Source: Cyclobacterium amurskyense
GTDB taxonomy: Bacteria; Bacteroidota; Bacteroidia; Cytophagales; Cyclobacteriaceae
Direction of reading: 5' to 3'
Assembly (NCBI RefSeq): GCF_001050135.1
Contig: NZ_CP012040.1
Location: 1,860,001-1,924,000 of the forward strand
Length of the DNA: 64,000 nt
Shown here one piece after another: positions 26,557 to 36,274 of the stretch. A program made the position numbers and the translations under genes. Within the stretch, counting starts at the first letter, position 1, and the number at the start of each line of letters is the position of its first letter. The notes under the pieces are model-generated. The model did no database searches. It saw only the letters and a program-made list of their open reading frames with translations, and was not told the origin of the DNA.

Positions 26557-28740
26557 TTACAATTTTTCCTTCACATAATTGGTCAGCATTTTATACAAAT
26601 GCCAGGTGGTATTTCCACCGTGTATCCCGTGATTTCTATTGGGATAGTAAAAACTATCAAACTGCTTGTCTGCAGCGATAAGCGCATCCACCAAAGCAAC
26701 ACTATTTTGAAAGTGCACATTGTCATCGCCCGTTCCATGTACCAACAGGAAATTACCATATAGCTTGTTTACATGATTGATGGGGCTGAAGTCATCGTAT
26801 CCGGCGGGGTTTAGCTGAGGGGTCTGTAAAAAGCGCTCGGTATAAATGGTATCATAGTACCTCCAGGTAGTCACCGGTGCTACTGCCATTGCTGTTTTGA
26901 AAGTTTCATTACCGATCATCAGTGCCAGCGAAGACATATAGCCTCCATAAGACCAACCCCATATACCAATCCGGCTTGCATCTACATAAGGCAGTTCCGC
27001 GAGGTATTTTGCTCCTGCTATTTGGTCTTCTGTTTCCAGTTTTCCCAACTGATTGTAAGTGCTGTGCTTGAAGTCTCTTCCTCTTCCACCGGTACCTCTA
27101 TTGTCTATACCCACCACGATATACCCCTCAGTCGCCAGGTGCTGGTGCCACCAATCTCGGGTACTTCCCCAGTTGTTCATAACATTCTGAGATCCCGGGC
27201 CACCATACACGTACATAAGCACAGGATAGGTTTTTGACGGATCGAAAGCTGCAGGCTTTATCATATAGCCATTCAAGCTGGTACCATCTAAGGTTTGGAA
27301 GTCAAAAAACTCCTTTGGAAGAAAAGCATATTCCTGCATTTTTTCCTGAAGGGCCTGATTGTTTTCGAGAACCTTTATCTCTTTCCCATTTTTATCATAC
27401 AAGACCGTTTGTAAGGGTAAAGAAACGGTGCTGTAAGCGTCAATATAATACTGCTGATCAGGACTCATATTTATGGCATGGGTACCTTCTTGAGGTGTAA
27501 GTAGCTTTTTCTTTTTTCCATTTAAATTGATGGAATAAAAATGTCTTTCCAATGGAGACTGTTCAGTAGAAACGTAGTATACTTTTCCAGCTTTACTATC
27601 CACAGCCACCAATTCAGTCACTTCCCATTCCCCTTTGGTAATTTGACGGATTAGCTTTCCTTCCAGGTCATATTGATAGACATGTTTGAAACCATCTTTT
27701 TCAGAGGTACCAATAAACCCTTCTCCATCAGGAAGAAAGAGAAAATTGTCATTGTAATCCATGTCCACATAGGTGTCCGATGTTTCGGATAGAATGTTTT
27801 TTGTTTCTCCTGTCTGGCTGTCTGCAAACAAGATGTCCATCTGATTTTGCAACCTGTTTAATCGAATAACAGCAAGGGTATTGTTGTCGGCTGCCCAATA
27901 CATTCTGGGCAGATAAATGTCTGTATCCGAACCTGTATCCACAGATTGCGTCTGCCCCTTTTCAAGGTTATAGATTTGAATACTAACGATTGCATTTTTC
28001 TCTCCGGCTTTGGGATACTTAAAATGCTCATCTTCCGGATACAAAGCTCCCCATTTTTGCATGTTAAAGACAGGCACTTCTCTTTCATCAAAGCGTATAT
28101 AGGCCAGTTTATTGCCATCATTGGACCAGAAAAAGGCCTTGGACATAGAGAATTCCTCTTCATAAACCCAATCCGCAGCACCATTGATAATTGCATTCTT
28201 GGCTCCATCCCTGGTCACCTGAACCTTATTATTGGTTTTTAGATCCAGGTAGTAGAGGTTGTTCTCCTTTACATAGGCGACTTTCTGATTGTCTGGAGAA
28301 AGGGTGGCATAGGAAATTTTATCCCCGTTTTCCAATTTTTTTAGAGTGCCTGTTTTCAAGTCAAGCAAATGATAGGTTGCTTTGGTCGATCGCCTATAGA
28401 TGGGTTCTACTTCAGATGTAAGTAAAGCCATGCTCTCATCCGGATTGAATGTGTAATTGCTAAAATTGAGGCCCATTTCCCTACCATCTATCAGCACTTC
28501 ACTTTCCTCCCCGGTGGCCACATTTATCCTTACTACCTGCGGAAAACCTGCTACAGTTTTTAAACTGCTGTAGTATTTCCCATCCTTCATCCAGTTGATG
28601 CCTTGAACGGTTTTGGGTGCAAAAACCTGGTCTTTTATTACCGCCTCAAGTGTTAATTTTTTATTATCCTGTGCCAATCCACTAGTTGTAAAGAGTAAGA
28701 CATAGACCAAAAAGGCCTGTATTTTATAGTATCGTTTCAT
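26557..28740 (-). CDS. S9 family (dipeptidyl peptidase IV-like) exported serine peptidase
   Basis: Periplasmic prolyl dipeptidyl peptidase, 727 residues, normal DPP IV length. Signal peptide at residues ~1-23 (LLFTTSGLAQ). The N-terminal eight-bladed propeller (~residues 40-480) carries DWVYEEEFSMSKAFFWS, whose two glutamates bind the substrate N terminus. The alpha/beta hydrolase domain has Ser597 in WGWSYGG, the aspartate in HGTGDDNVHF and histidine in NRNHGIHGG; also YVYGGPGSQ forming the oxyanion area. It presumably liberates Xaa-Pro dipeptides for uptake. Monocistronic; a TACCTTTG element lies at 28794-28801. Confidence 0.96.
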   Translation of the reverse strand: MKRYYKIQAFLVYVLLFTTSGLAQDNKKLTLEAVIKDQVFAPKTVQGINWMKDGKYYSSLKTVAGFPQVVRINVATGEESEVLIDGREMGLNFSNYTFNPDESMALLTSEVEPIYRRSTKATYHLLDLKTGTLKKLENGDKISYATLSPDNQKVAYVKENNLYYLDLKTNNKVQVTRDGAKNAIINGAADWVYEEEFSMSKAFFWSNDGNKLAYIRFDEREVPVFNMQKWGALYPEDEHFKYPKAGEKNAIVSIQIYNLEKGQTQSVDTGSDTDIYLPRMYWAADNNTLAVIRLNRLQNQMDILFADSQTGETKNILSETSDTYVDMDYNDNFLFLPDGEGFIGTSEKDGFKHVYQYDLEGKLIRQITKGEWEVTELVAVDSKAGKVYYVSTEQSPLERHFYSINLNGKKKKLLTPQEGTHAINMSPDQQYYIDAYSTVSLPLQTVLYDKNGKEIKVLENNQALQEKMQEYAFLPKEFFDFQTLDGTSLNGYMIKPAAFDPSKTYPVLMYVYGGPGSQNVMNNWGSTRDWWHQHLATEGYIVVGIDNRGTGGRGRDFKHSTYNQLGKLETEDQIAGAKYLAELPYVDASRIGIWGWSYGGYMSSLALMIGNETFKTAMAVAPVTTWRYYDTIYTERFLQTPQLNPAGYDDFSPINHVNKLYGNFLLVHGTGDDNVHFQNSVALVDALIAADKQFDSFYYPNRNHGIHGGNTTWHLYKMLTNYVKEKL

Positions 28741-29048
28741 ATTTTTCTCCTTTAAGCCAAGTGCGCAAAAGACACTCCGACCTATATGACACCCAAAGGT
28801 AATTAAACGGTAATTACTTTAAAAACCGCCAACATGCCAATCGGGGTTTGCAGTGAAATTGTAAAGTGATCCCAATTATTATCTGAAAAGAAACTGAGTA
28901 ATCACCTAACAAAAACATTGGCCCTCTTTTAAAACCAACCTTAGGCAATTAATTGATTAATAGTTTTTTAACGCTTTTAACTTTTCTAATTCTCAGACAA
29001 TCAGAAATATTTTTATTATCTTAAAATCCCAACACTCGATAGGCCCTC
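28741..29048. other. Divergent intergenic region
   Basis: 308 bp between the S9 peptidase and the serine hydrolase. Besides the -7-like motif at 28794-28801 no feature was recognised. Confidence 0.45.
28794..28801 (-). promoter_or_regulatory. Possible -7 element (TACCTTTG) for the S9 peptidase
   Basis: Bacteroidetes-type TAnnTTTG on the - strand, about 54 nt before the ATG. No convincing -33 partner. Confidence 0.35.
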
Positions 29049-30152
29049 ATGTTGAAATTAAAAATACTTGTTCTAATAGTACTGATTGGTTGTGGCTGCG
29101 AGGAAAAACCAGTAGCTATTAACTTTCAGCAGGGTTATCATGGGAAAATTACTGAAGGCCAATCAAAATTAATCCATACGGAAGCAAAAGGTTTTTTTAA
29201 CCAAACCCAATTATCCATAGCCTTAATCAAGAATGGAAAGCCGGAATTTTATGGCGTGAAAATAGAAAATGACACCCTATTTTCAGTGGAGAACCAAGAT
29301 AGTGTCTTCGAAATTGGGTCTATCTCAAAAATTTTTACCGCCACATTACTGGCAGACTTGAGTCTCGATGGCAAGTTAAACCTCAATGACCCTGCCGGTA
29401 AATATTTGCCATGGAAACTGAAAAACACCCCTGAATTCACCTTGCAACAACTTTCCAACCACAGCTCAGGTTTGCCTAGGCTTCCTGATAATCTGATCCT
29501 TTCAGAAGTGGATATGAGCAATCCCTACAAAGATTATGGTGAAGAAAAATTAGGCTTTTATCTCACAGAACAGCTAGAACTACAACAGGAGCCAGGACTA
29601 AAATTTGACTATTCAAATCTTGGGGTGGGGCTATTGGGCTACATCCTCACCAGGATAGATTCCTCAAGCTATGAAGAAATGATACAAAATAGGATTGCCA
29701 TTCCATTTCAAATGGAATCCACGACCGTCAATAGAGAAAAGGTATTGCTTCAACTTGTCAAAGGTTTGGATGTGGAAGGTAAAGAAACGCCCAATTGGGA
29801 TTTAAACGTATTGCAAGGTGCTGGGGCCATCCTATCAAATACCCAAGACCTGACCAAGTTTGCACTGGCCCAATTCAACCCGGCCAATCAGACATTGGCG
29901 CTTACACAAAAGAAAACTTTTTCCGTCACCGCCTATGAAAAGGCCATAGGATTAGGCTGGATGATTGAAAATAAAAAAGACGGTAAATGGTTGTGGCATG
30001 GTGGTGGAACCGGTGGCTATTCTTCTTCTATTACCTTGGATTTGGATAGGAAAAATGCCGTTATCATTTTATCCAATGTCTCAGGTTTTTCAGAGGATGT
30101 GGTAAACATTTCAAATCTAGGTTCTCGGTTAATGGAAATCATCGAAGATTGA
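29049..30152 (+). CDS. Beta-lactamase-fold serine hydrolase lipoprotein
   Basis: Class C beta-lactamase/penicillin-binding-protein-like hydrolase of 367 residues. Lipobox near VLIGC (Cys15), so membrane-anchored. Catalytic SxxK is SISK (Ser91-Lys94), the tyrosine motif YSN at 188-190, and WHGGGTGG (His318) replaces the KTG box, as in esterase/peptidase relatives (AmpH, EstB type). It may act on cell-wall peptides or esters; whether it hydrolyses beta-lactams cannot be judged. Monocistronic, divergent from the S9 peptidase. Confidence 0.9.
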   Translation: MLKLKILVLIVLIGCGCEEKPVAINFQQGYHGKITEGQSKLIHTEAKGFFNQTQLSIALIKNGKPEFYGVKIENDTLFSVENQDSVFEIGSISKIFTATLLADLSLDGKLNLNDPAGKYLPWKLKNTPEFTLQQLSNHSSGLPRLPDNLILSEVDMSNPYKDYGEEKLGFYLTEQLELQQEPGLKFDYSNLGVGLLGYILTRIDSSSYEEMIQNRIAIPFQMESTTVNREKVLLQLVKGLDVEGKETPNWDLNVLQGAGAILSNTQDLTKFALAQFNPANQTLALTQKKTFSVTAYEKAIGLGWMIENKKDGKWLWHGGGTGGYSSSITLDLDRKNAVIILSNVSGFSEDVVNISNLGSRLMEIIED

Positions 30153-30211
30153 CTCCTCTCCTCCATGTCTGCCATGATTACGCTAACAAACTGACATCAA
30201 GAAAAATGGGC

Positions 30212-30988
30212 TTATTTATCCAAATTAAAACTTGTGATTTGATAAATACCTTTTAATGTCAAATTGCCATCAACGGTTTTAAACCGCTCTCCCAAATTAT
30301 TCATTAAAGAAGACATTCCTCCAGTCAAAATCACTTGATAGTTACAATTGGTTTCCTGCTCTATAGCTTCAATCATCCCTCTCACCAATCCGGAATAACC
30401 ATAAAAAATACCTGCCTGAATGGCATGAACGGTATCTTTACCCAAGGCTGATTCAGGCATTTTTAATTCCACTTTAGGCAGTTTAGCCGTATTGGTAAAC
30501 AGCGAATTGATTGCCGTTTTGATACCAGGAAATATATTGACTCCTGTTACCATACCACTTTGATCTACCACACTAAAAGTAAGAGCCGTTCCAAAATCTA
30601 CAATGATACAGGCGGAGTTGTATCGCAAATAAGCAGCAGTAATATTGGCCATTAAATCCGTTCCGATTTCTGTCGGGTTCATTGCCTTAACAGGAAGCAA
30701 ACCATAACTGTTTTCATTGATCACATAAGGCGCTTTGCGAAAGAAACCCAAACACAAGCGTGTCAATACTGGCAACAAGTCTGGAACAACAGTACTCAAT
30801 CCGATTTGATCTATTTTATCTGCAGTCCAATTTTTCTCTAGAAAAAAGAGGGCCAATTTTTTTTCCAGGTCATATACTTTCATCCCTTTCTTTGTGGGAA
30901 TACGAAGCTCTTCTTCCCAGGAATCATCTGCTTGCTGATAGAAACCAAACACAATATTAGAATTGCCTGCATCGATGGATAAAAACAT
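30212..30988 (-). CDS. coaX: Type III pantothenate kinase
   Basis: First enzyme of coenzyme A synthesis, phosphorylates pantothenate; 258 residues, usual length. Motifs: SIDAGNSNIVFGF (phosphate-binding, residues ~4-16), GTDLMANITAAY (~108), IVDFGTALTFSVVD (~127-140) and IFPGIKTAINSLF. Acetate/hexokinase-like fold, cytosolic, needs a monovalent cation. A TATCTTTG element at 31008-31015 (-) precedes the start by about 20 nt. Confidence 0.95.
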   Translation of the reverse strand: MFLSIDAGNSNIVFGFYQQADDSWEEELRIPTKKGMKVYDLEKKLALFFLEKNWTADKIDQIGLSTVVPDLLPVLTRLCLGFFRKAPYVINENSYGLLPVKAMNPTEIGTDLMANITAAYLRYNSACIIVDFGTALTFSVVDQSGMVTGVNIFPGIKTAINSLFTNTAKLPKVELKMPESALGKDTVHAIQAGIFYGYSGLVRGMIEAIEQETNCNYQVILTGGMSSLMNNLGERFKTVDGNLTLKGIYQITSFNLDK

Positions 30989-31007
30989 AGGTCGTTGAAT
31001 TTAGTGT

Positions 31008-31015
31008 CAAAGATA
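31008..31015 (-). promoter_or_regulatory. Possible -7 element (TATCTTTG) for coaX
   Basis: Exact TAnnTTTG on the - strand, 20 nt before the ATG, giving a very short leader. No -33 element found. Confidence 0.4.
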
Positions 31016-31117
31016 AAAATAGTAAGTGAAGCAGTTATAAGGAATCTGTGAATAATATTTTCGAGAAAGGCCCGACTGGTTAAAGGTAAAGTTGCTCAAT
31101 TTTATTAATTTCAAGTT

Positions 31118-31591
31118 ATGTATACTGTAAGAAAAGGAAAAAAAGAAGACTTGCCAGCTATTCTTGATTTGATCAAAGAACTGGCCCTTTATGAGAAAGC
31201 ACCTGATGAAGTGACCAATACACTTGAAATGATGGAAAAAGACGGGTTTGGCCCGGAACCTGTGTTTGGCTTTTTCGTTGTCGAGAAGGGGGAAGAGAAA
31301 ACCATAGTAGGTACTGCCATTTATTATTACCGCTACAGCACTTGGAAAGGCAAACGTTTGTATTTGGAAGATTACATTATAACCGAAAAAGAGCGTGGCA
31401 AAGGTGCTGGAAAATTACTCTTCGAAAGGGTACTGGCAAAATCATTAGAAGACGGTTGTACCGGAATGATGTGGCAAGTTCTGGATTGGAATGAGCCGGC
31501 TATAAATTTTTACAAAAAATATGGTGCAAGTATGGAAGAGGAGTGGATCAACTGCAACCTTCAGTCTGAAGAAATTCGGGCGCTTATATAA
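31118..31591 (+). CDS. GNAT family N-acetyltransferase (diamine acetyltransferase-like)
   Basis: 157-residue acetyltransferase. The acetyl-CoA site is EDYIITEKERGKGAGKLLF (motif A, residues ~83-101) and the C-terminal MMWQVLDWNEPAINFYKKYGA is typical of the spermidine/thialysine acetyltransferase branch. N terminus TVRKGKKEDLPAILDLIKEL fits too. Substrate probably an amine, not certain. Stand-alone. Confidence 0.9.
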   Translation: MYTVRKGKKEDLPAILDLIKELALYEKAPDEVTNTLEMMEKDGFGPEPVFGFFVVEKGEEKTIVGTAIYYYRYSTWKGKRLYLEDYIITEKERGKGAGKLLFERVLAKSLEDGCTGMMWQVLDWNEPAINFYKKYGASMEEEWINCNLQSEEIRALI

Positions 31592-31808
31592 TAGGTATTC
31601 TCCAACTAGTTGCTTTTACTGGCACTATCATTGACAATAAAAGAAGATGCCATTGGACTGCTATGCTGATACTAAAACGTCAGTATGTGACTGGTTTTTA
31701 TATGATTGTGACCACGCATAGTAGTGCTAAGGACTGTTTCAAGTATAATTTTCCTAAAGGTATTTGGTCAAGTTTAAACCTCATGCCCTAAATTCTTGTT
31801 ACCCTACT

Positions 31809-32909
31809 ATGAAAGGTTTTAGATTCAGCAAATTTGTTCCTGAAAAGGACGAAGATAAAAATACTTTTGAGCAACTTTTGGATGTCTTCCTTCAGTTGGT
31901 CACCATGACAGGTGGAGATGCAGCTGAGGCACTTAGCTGGCTTACCGATTTGGACAAGCGATACAATATGACCAAGCCAGGCTATGGCATTGGAGACTTT
32001 ATTGAGGACCTTAAGAGCAAAGGCTACCTGGATGAAAAACAAGGAAATGGAGGTTTTAAAATCACCGGTAAAGCGGAACAAACCATTCGTAAAAGTGCAC
32101 TGGAAGAAATATTTGGCAAACTTAAGCGAGGAAAAGGTGGACAACACAAGACCAATCATACCGGGCCCGGCGAAGAAAGGGGCAACGATCGCAGACCTTT
32201 TGCTTTTGGAGATAACCTTGACCAAATAGCCCTCACCGATTCTTTGAGGAATGCCCAGATCAACCATGGTTTTTCTGGTGACTTTCTGCTAACCGAAGAT
32301 GACTTGGAAGTGGTGGAAAGCGAAGCCAGTACACAGACCTCCACCGTCTTAATGATCGACATTTCTCACAGCATGATTCTATACGGTGAAGACCGGATCA
32401 CTCCTGCCAAAAAAGTGGCAATGGCTTTGGCTGAATTGGTCAAAACCAGGTACCCAAAGGATACGCTGGATGTAATTGTATTTGGAAATGATGCCTGGCA
32501 AATTGAAATAAAAGATCTCCCTTACCTACAAGTAGGCCCTTACCATACCAACACCGTGGCAGGTTTGGAATTGGCCATGGACCTGCTTCGAAGAAGAAAA
32601 AATCCTAACAAGCAAATATTTATGATCACTGATGGTAAACCTACCTGCTTGAAGGTAGGCATCAAATACTATAAAAACAGCTTTGGTATAGACAGCAAAA
32701 TCCTAAAGGAAACGTTAAAACTCGCTGCGCAATGCAGAAAAATGAAGATCCCTGTAACCACCTTTATGATTGCCTCCGACCCCTACCTAAAGGAGTTTGT
32801 AAAGGAATTCACCACAGTGAATAACGGCAATGCCTATTATAGCAATCTGCAGGGACTTGGACATTTAATTTTTGAAGATTACAGAAGAAATAGAACGAAA
32901 CGTTTTTAA
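31809..32909 (+). CDS. VWA domain protein, partner of chelatase-like ATPase
   Basis: 366-residue cytosolic protein if started at ATG 31809; the TTG at 31764 adds 15 unlikely residues. N-terminal helical part (~1-130) followed by a basic, glycine-rich linker (GKLKRGKGGQHKT). The von Willebrand A domain starts at ~187 with MIDISHSM (MIDAS DxSxS) and contains MITDGKPTC. The gene 3 nt downstream encodes the AAA+ partner. Such pairs resemble ChlD/ChlI and may remodel or load a protein or metal cofactor; the client is unknown. Confidence 0.85.
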   Translation: MKGFRFSKFVPEKDEDKNTFEQLLDVFLQLVTMTGGDAAEALSWLTDLDKRYNMTKPGYGIGDFIEDLKSKGYLDEKQGNGGFKITGKAEQTIRKSALEEIFGKLKRGKGGQHKTNHTGPGEERGNDRRPFAFGDNLDQIALTDSLRNAQINHGFSGDFLLTEDDLEVVESEASTQTSTVLMIDISHSMILYGEDRITPAKKVAMALAELVKTRYPKDTLDVIVFGNDAWQIEIKDLPYLQVGPYHTNTVAGLELAMDLLRRRKNPNKQIFMITDGKPTCLKVGIKYYKNSFGIDSKILKETLKLAAQCRKMKIPVTTFMIASDPYLKEFVKEFTTVNNGNAYYSNLQGLGHLIFEDYRRNRTKRF

Positions 32910-32912
32910 AAC

Positions 32913-34442
32913 ATGGAATACACAGAAATGAGCAATAAAGATCTACTAAAAATAAAAACCCTGGGACAATTAAAGGCCGTTGGTTACAGTCCCAAAACCA
33001 TCAAAGAAGAACTTAGAAGCAACCTTATTCAAAAAATCAAGAACAAAGAAAATGTTTTCGAAGGCGTTTGGGGTTATGAAGATACTGTTATTCCTGATAT
33101 AGAAAGGGCCATTCTTTCCAAGCATAATATCAACCTTTTGGGCTTACGGGGTCAAGCCAAAACAAGGATTGCAAGGATGATGACCATGCTATTGGATGAT
33201 TATGTACCTGTTGTGGAAGGAGCAGAACTGAATGATGATCCTTTAAGTCCAATTTCTACCTTTGCCAAAGACTTAATCGCTGAAAAGGGTAATGATACCC
33301 CAATTTATTGGTGGGCAAAAGAAGACCGCTATACTGAAAAACTGGCCACACCAGATGTGTCCGTAGCAGATTTGATAGGTGATGTGGATCCCATAAAGGC
33401 AGCAACGATGAAACTGTCATATAACGACGAAAAAGTAATTCATTTTGGCTTGGTACCACGATCCAACCGCTCCATTTTTGTCATCAACGAATTACCGGAT
33501 CTGCAGGCAAGAATTCAGGTGGCTCTCTTTAATATTCTTCAAGAGGGTGACATACAGATCAGGGGTTTTAAATTAAGGCTTCCTTTGGATCTTCAATTTG
33601 TCTTTACTGCCAATCCAGAGGATTATACCAATAGGGGAAGCATAGTAACACCACTTAAAGACAGGATCGAAAGCCAGATCATTACCCATTATCCAAAAAG
33701 CATCGCAATTGGCAGAAAAATAACCGAACAGGAAGCCAAAATCAAGGACAGGCCTATGTCTCAGATTCACGTACCTGAGCTGATGAAGGACCTGATCGAA
33801 CAAATAGCGGTAGAGGCAAGAGAAAGTGAATACGTGGATGAAAAGAGTGGCGTATCTGCCAGACTGACCATTTCCGCTTATGAAAACCTGATTTCCGCTG
33901 CCGAACGCAGATTGTACTTTAACAATGAAAATGAGACCATTGTCCGAATCGTGGACCTTATCGGCGTAATTCCGGCAATCACGGGCAAGGTAGAACTTGT
34001 CTATGAAGGAGAACAAGAAGGCGCCGGAATTGTAGCTTACAATCTAATTGGAAAGGCCATCCGCACCATGTTTGCCCAAAACTTCCCTTCACCTGAGCAG
34101 AAAAAGAAAGCCAAAGAAGGCAATCCTTATGTACTTCCCTTGTCTTGGTTTGGTGAGGGAAATAGCCTGGATATACTCGCTTCCCAAAGCGATAAAGAAT
34201 ACAAAAAGCATCTTCATGATGTACCAGGCTTAGAAAGCATCACCACCCAATTTGTAAAAGACCTTCCTGAAATGGAAAAAGAGTTCTACATGGAGTTTGC
34301 ACTGCATGGTTTGGCCGAACACAGTCAACTGAGTAAAAAATTACTGGACACAGGCATGCAATTCAATGACTTGTTCAGCAGCATGTTTGACTTGGGTGCA
34401 CCTGGAGAAGAAGAAGAGGATGATGACTTTGACGGGCAATAG
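32913..34442 (+). CDS. Magnesium chelatase subunit I-like AAA+ ATPase
   Basis: 509-residue AAA+ protein, partner of the VWA protein upstream. The P-loop is GLRGQAKTR (residues ~76-84), of MoxR/ChlI kind. The Walker B is IFVINELPDL (~196), with Asn where Asp is usual and Glu kept. Further blocks: FTANPEDYTNRGSIVTPLKDRIESQ (sensor and arginine area, in parts) and a C-terminal acidic tail GEEEEDDDFDG. No chlorophyll genes are seen, so the chelatase role is not implied. Ended by the terminator at 34504-34547. Confidence 0.88.
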   Translation: MEYTEMSNKDLLKIKTLGQLKAVGYSPKTIKEELRSNLIQKIKNKENVFEGVWGYEDTVIPDIERAILSKHNINLLGLRGQAKTRIARMMTMLLDDYVPVVEGAELNDDPLSPISTFAKDLIAEKGNDTPIYWWAKEDRYTEKLATPDVSVADLIGDVDPIKAATMKLSYNDEKVIHFGLVPRSNRSIFVINELPDLQARIQVALFNILQEGDIQIRGFKLRLPLDLQFVFTANPEDYTNRGSIVTPLKDRIESQIITHYPKSIAIGRKITEQEAKIKDRPMSQIHVPELMKDLIEQIAVEARESEYVDEKSGVSARLTISAYENLISAAERRLYFNNENETIVRIVDLIGVIPAITGKVELVYEGEQEGAGIVAYNLIGKAIRTMFAQNFPSPEQKKKAKEGNPYVLPLSWFGEGNSLDILASQSDKEYKKHLHDVPGLESITTQFVKDLPEMEKEFYMEFALHGLAEHSQLSKKLLDTGMQFNDLFSSMFDLGAPGEEEEDDDFDGQ

Positions 34443-34503
34443 ACCCTGATTGATTGGGGCTTACAGCTTATACCAAGCGTCCTCTTTCAAAAGCTCCTTT
34501 GAT

Positions 34504-34547
34504 AACAACAGGAACAATTTCCCTAGGGAATTGTTCCTGTTGTTTTT
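34504..34547 (+). terminator. Intrinsic terminator of the VWA/AAA operon
   Basis: 16 bp perfect stem (34504-34519 with 34529-34544), 9-nt loop, then a T run to 34547. Located 62 nt after the stop. Confidence 0.9.
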
Positions 34548-34636
34548 GACCAAACCATTCGACCGACACCTAATGCTCAAAGAGCTGAAATAAAACGCTA
34601 CTTCAGAAGCTTAGGCATTTCAAAAGTATTAGCTAT

Positions 34637-34846
34637 TTAAGCTTGCTTTGTTTTGCAGGTTTTCAAGCCAAAAATTCTGTAAAGTGGACAGAAACTTATC
34701 AGGCTAGTTAATAAAAATATGGCAGAAATAACGATTAATATTACTCCAACTACTCCCGTCACGGTCCCTGAGAAATAGAGATAGATTGCAACTATAGCAA
34801 TTAATGTTCTTACTATTCTGTCGGCTGATCCCATGTTTTTTGTCAT
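34637..34846 (-). CDS. DUF2892 (YgaP-type) small membrane protein
   Basis: 69 residues starting MTKNMGSADRIVRTLIAIVA, the N-terminal mark of the DUF2892 family; two membrane helices follow (residues ~12-29, 33-52), then CPLYRIFGLKTC with two cysteines as in family members linked to sulfur transfer. No rhodanese is directly adjacent, though one occurs at 36.9 kb. Function unknown. Confidence 0.85.
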   Translation of the reverse strand: MTKNMGSADRIVRTLIAIVAIYLYFSGTVTGVVGVILIVISAIFLLTSLISFCPLYRIFGLKTCKTKQA

Positions 34847-35015
34847 GATGATTTTATTTTTGTTGAAAAAGAAATTTGAAGAGCATAGGAACCCATTATG
34901 AGCTCATGCATCTAATACAATAAAAATAAACCTTATAATTCAGAATATAAGTGATTTATATCACCTAAGACAAAATCTCTTTAGCAATGCCTACACTTTA
35001 AAAACCAACACTTAC

Positions 35016-35861
35016 TTATTGACCAACAAATTGTAAAATTTCGTTTACCATAAGCTCTTTCTCGGTAAATGGAATCAAATGTCCTTCCCCTTTTATGGTT
35101 TTAATCTCCAACCATTTTTCAGGGATTTTATCCTCCGAAAACTTAACATTCCCATAAGGTACCAATCCATCCTTATCCCCGTGGATATGTAAAATTGGAG
35201 AGTTTATCTGATCCCAGCTGGTAACAAAAGTCCGAAGTTCTTCTTCATGAGAATACTTTTCATCGGCAGCCACTCTCAGGGATTTGGAAACCATCCATCT
35301 GGTACTTTTATACAAGGCCAGTTTGCCAAACCATAAGTATTTCTCTTGGTCAGGATCCAAGGCTGGAGCGATCATTATCGTGCCAGTCAGCCAATCCGGA
35401 TCTTGAATGGCAGTATAGCCGGCAATGGTTGCTCCAAAGGAATGACCAATGGTAAAGACCTCTCGATTTTCCCGCACTTCTTTCACCAAGGCATCTATTG
35501 CCTTGTACTGATCGGGAATGGGTTGGTAATTGCCATAATCAGAATAACCATAACCTAGCCGGTCGATGATAAGAATGGAAAATTGCTTTCTTAAAGTGTC
35601 TTCCTGAATATACGGTAGGAAGGCAGAAGAAGAACCTGGCGCTCCATGAATAAACAATAAAATGGGTGCATCCTTGTCTTGATTTTCGTACCATAGCCAC
35701 CTTAAAGAATACTTTTCTAAATAATTGATATCAAAAGAAATGTCCTTCTTTTCCATCAATTTATTGAGGCTTTTATCACTGTCTCTGAAAGGAAAACAGC
35801 CTGAAAAAAGTGGCACTAATAAAAAAGACAATAGAAGAAACCTGATGGTATTTTGATTCAT
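35016..35861 (-). CDS. Alpha/beta hydrolase lipoprotein
   Basis: 281 residues from ATG 35861; a farther start at 35894 would add 11 residues ahead of the signal. Lipobox LFSGC around residue 20 suggests lipid anchoring. Hydrolase features: LFIHGAPGSSSAFLPY (oxyanion), IDRLGYGYSDYG, nucleophile elbow IGHSFGAT, HIHGDKDGLVPYG (acid) and the final EGHLIPF (histidine). Substrate unknown. Upstream flank carries repeat copy B. Confidence 0.88.
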   Translation of the reverse strand: MNQNTIRFLLLSFLLVPLFSGCFPFRDSDKSLNKLMEKKDISFDINYLEKYSLRWLWYENQDKDAPILLFIHGAPGSSSAFLPYIQEDTLRKQFSILIIDRLGYGYSDYGNYQPIPDQYKAIDALVKEVRENREVFTIGHSFGATIAGYTAIQDPDWLTGTIMIAPALDPDQEKYLWFGKLALYKSTRWMVSKSLRVAADEKYSHEEELRTFVTSWDQINSPILHIHGDKDGLVPYGNVKFSEDKIPEKWLEIKTIKGEGHLIPFTEKELMVNEILQFVGQ

Positions 35862-36274
35862 AAAGGTGGGTTTAATGATGGAAACGTAAACCAACCACTA
35901 CTAGTTTATAATTTGAGGTAAATTACTGATGCTTCAGACTTTTTAAACCCGGATTATGTAATAGAATTTCTCCGTCCTGACAATAGTCAGGGGTGAAGCC
36001 TGTCCCGTGTTTACGGGAAGTGTTGCAATCGCAAGAAAATCAGGCTGTTTGGAGATTTTAGCATAGCACCGCTATGGTGAAATTGAAAACAGCAACGATT
36101 GGGTATTTTAAAGCGATTTTAGCACGTAATAGAATGTCTATTGCATATTTCGGGTTAAACTTACCCCCAACTAGTAGCCCCCTTGCTACTACTTTCTGAA
36201 ACCATTTCAAAATCAGCCACTCAACCATTTTACTATTGGTTTTTACCACTAAGATGTTTTTATTGCACCCAGTT
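35862..36274. other. Divergent intergenic region with repeat copy B
   Basis: 413 bp; the middle half is the repeat at 35948-36154. A stray CAAAATCAGCCACT at 36210-36223 matches the inside of copy A and may be a remnant. Confidence 0.6.
35948..36154 (+). repeat. MITE-like element, copy B (207 bp)
   Basis: Reference orientation of the family: starts CCCGGATTATGTAATAG, ends CTATTGCATATTTCGGG, flanked by TTAAA on both sides. Internal CTGAC/GTCAG, CCCGT/ACGGG and ATAGC/GCTAT hairpins. It ends 120 bp before the DinB start. A spurious reading frame across it should not be annotated. Confidence 0.92.

Noticed and set aside
31788..32267. 159-codon frame antisense to the VWA gene
   Set aside because: No family resemblance; the + strand gene is clear.
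36058..36249. Small - strand reading frame over repeat copy B
   Set aside because: It lies within the non-coding repeat; a similar spurious frame crosses copy D (53008-53244).
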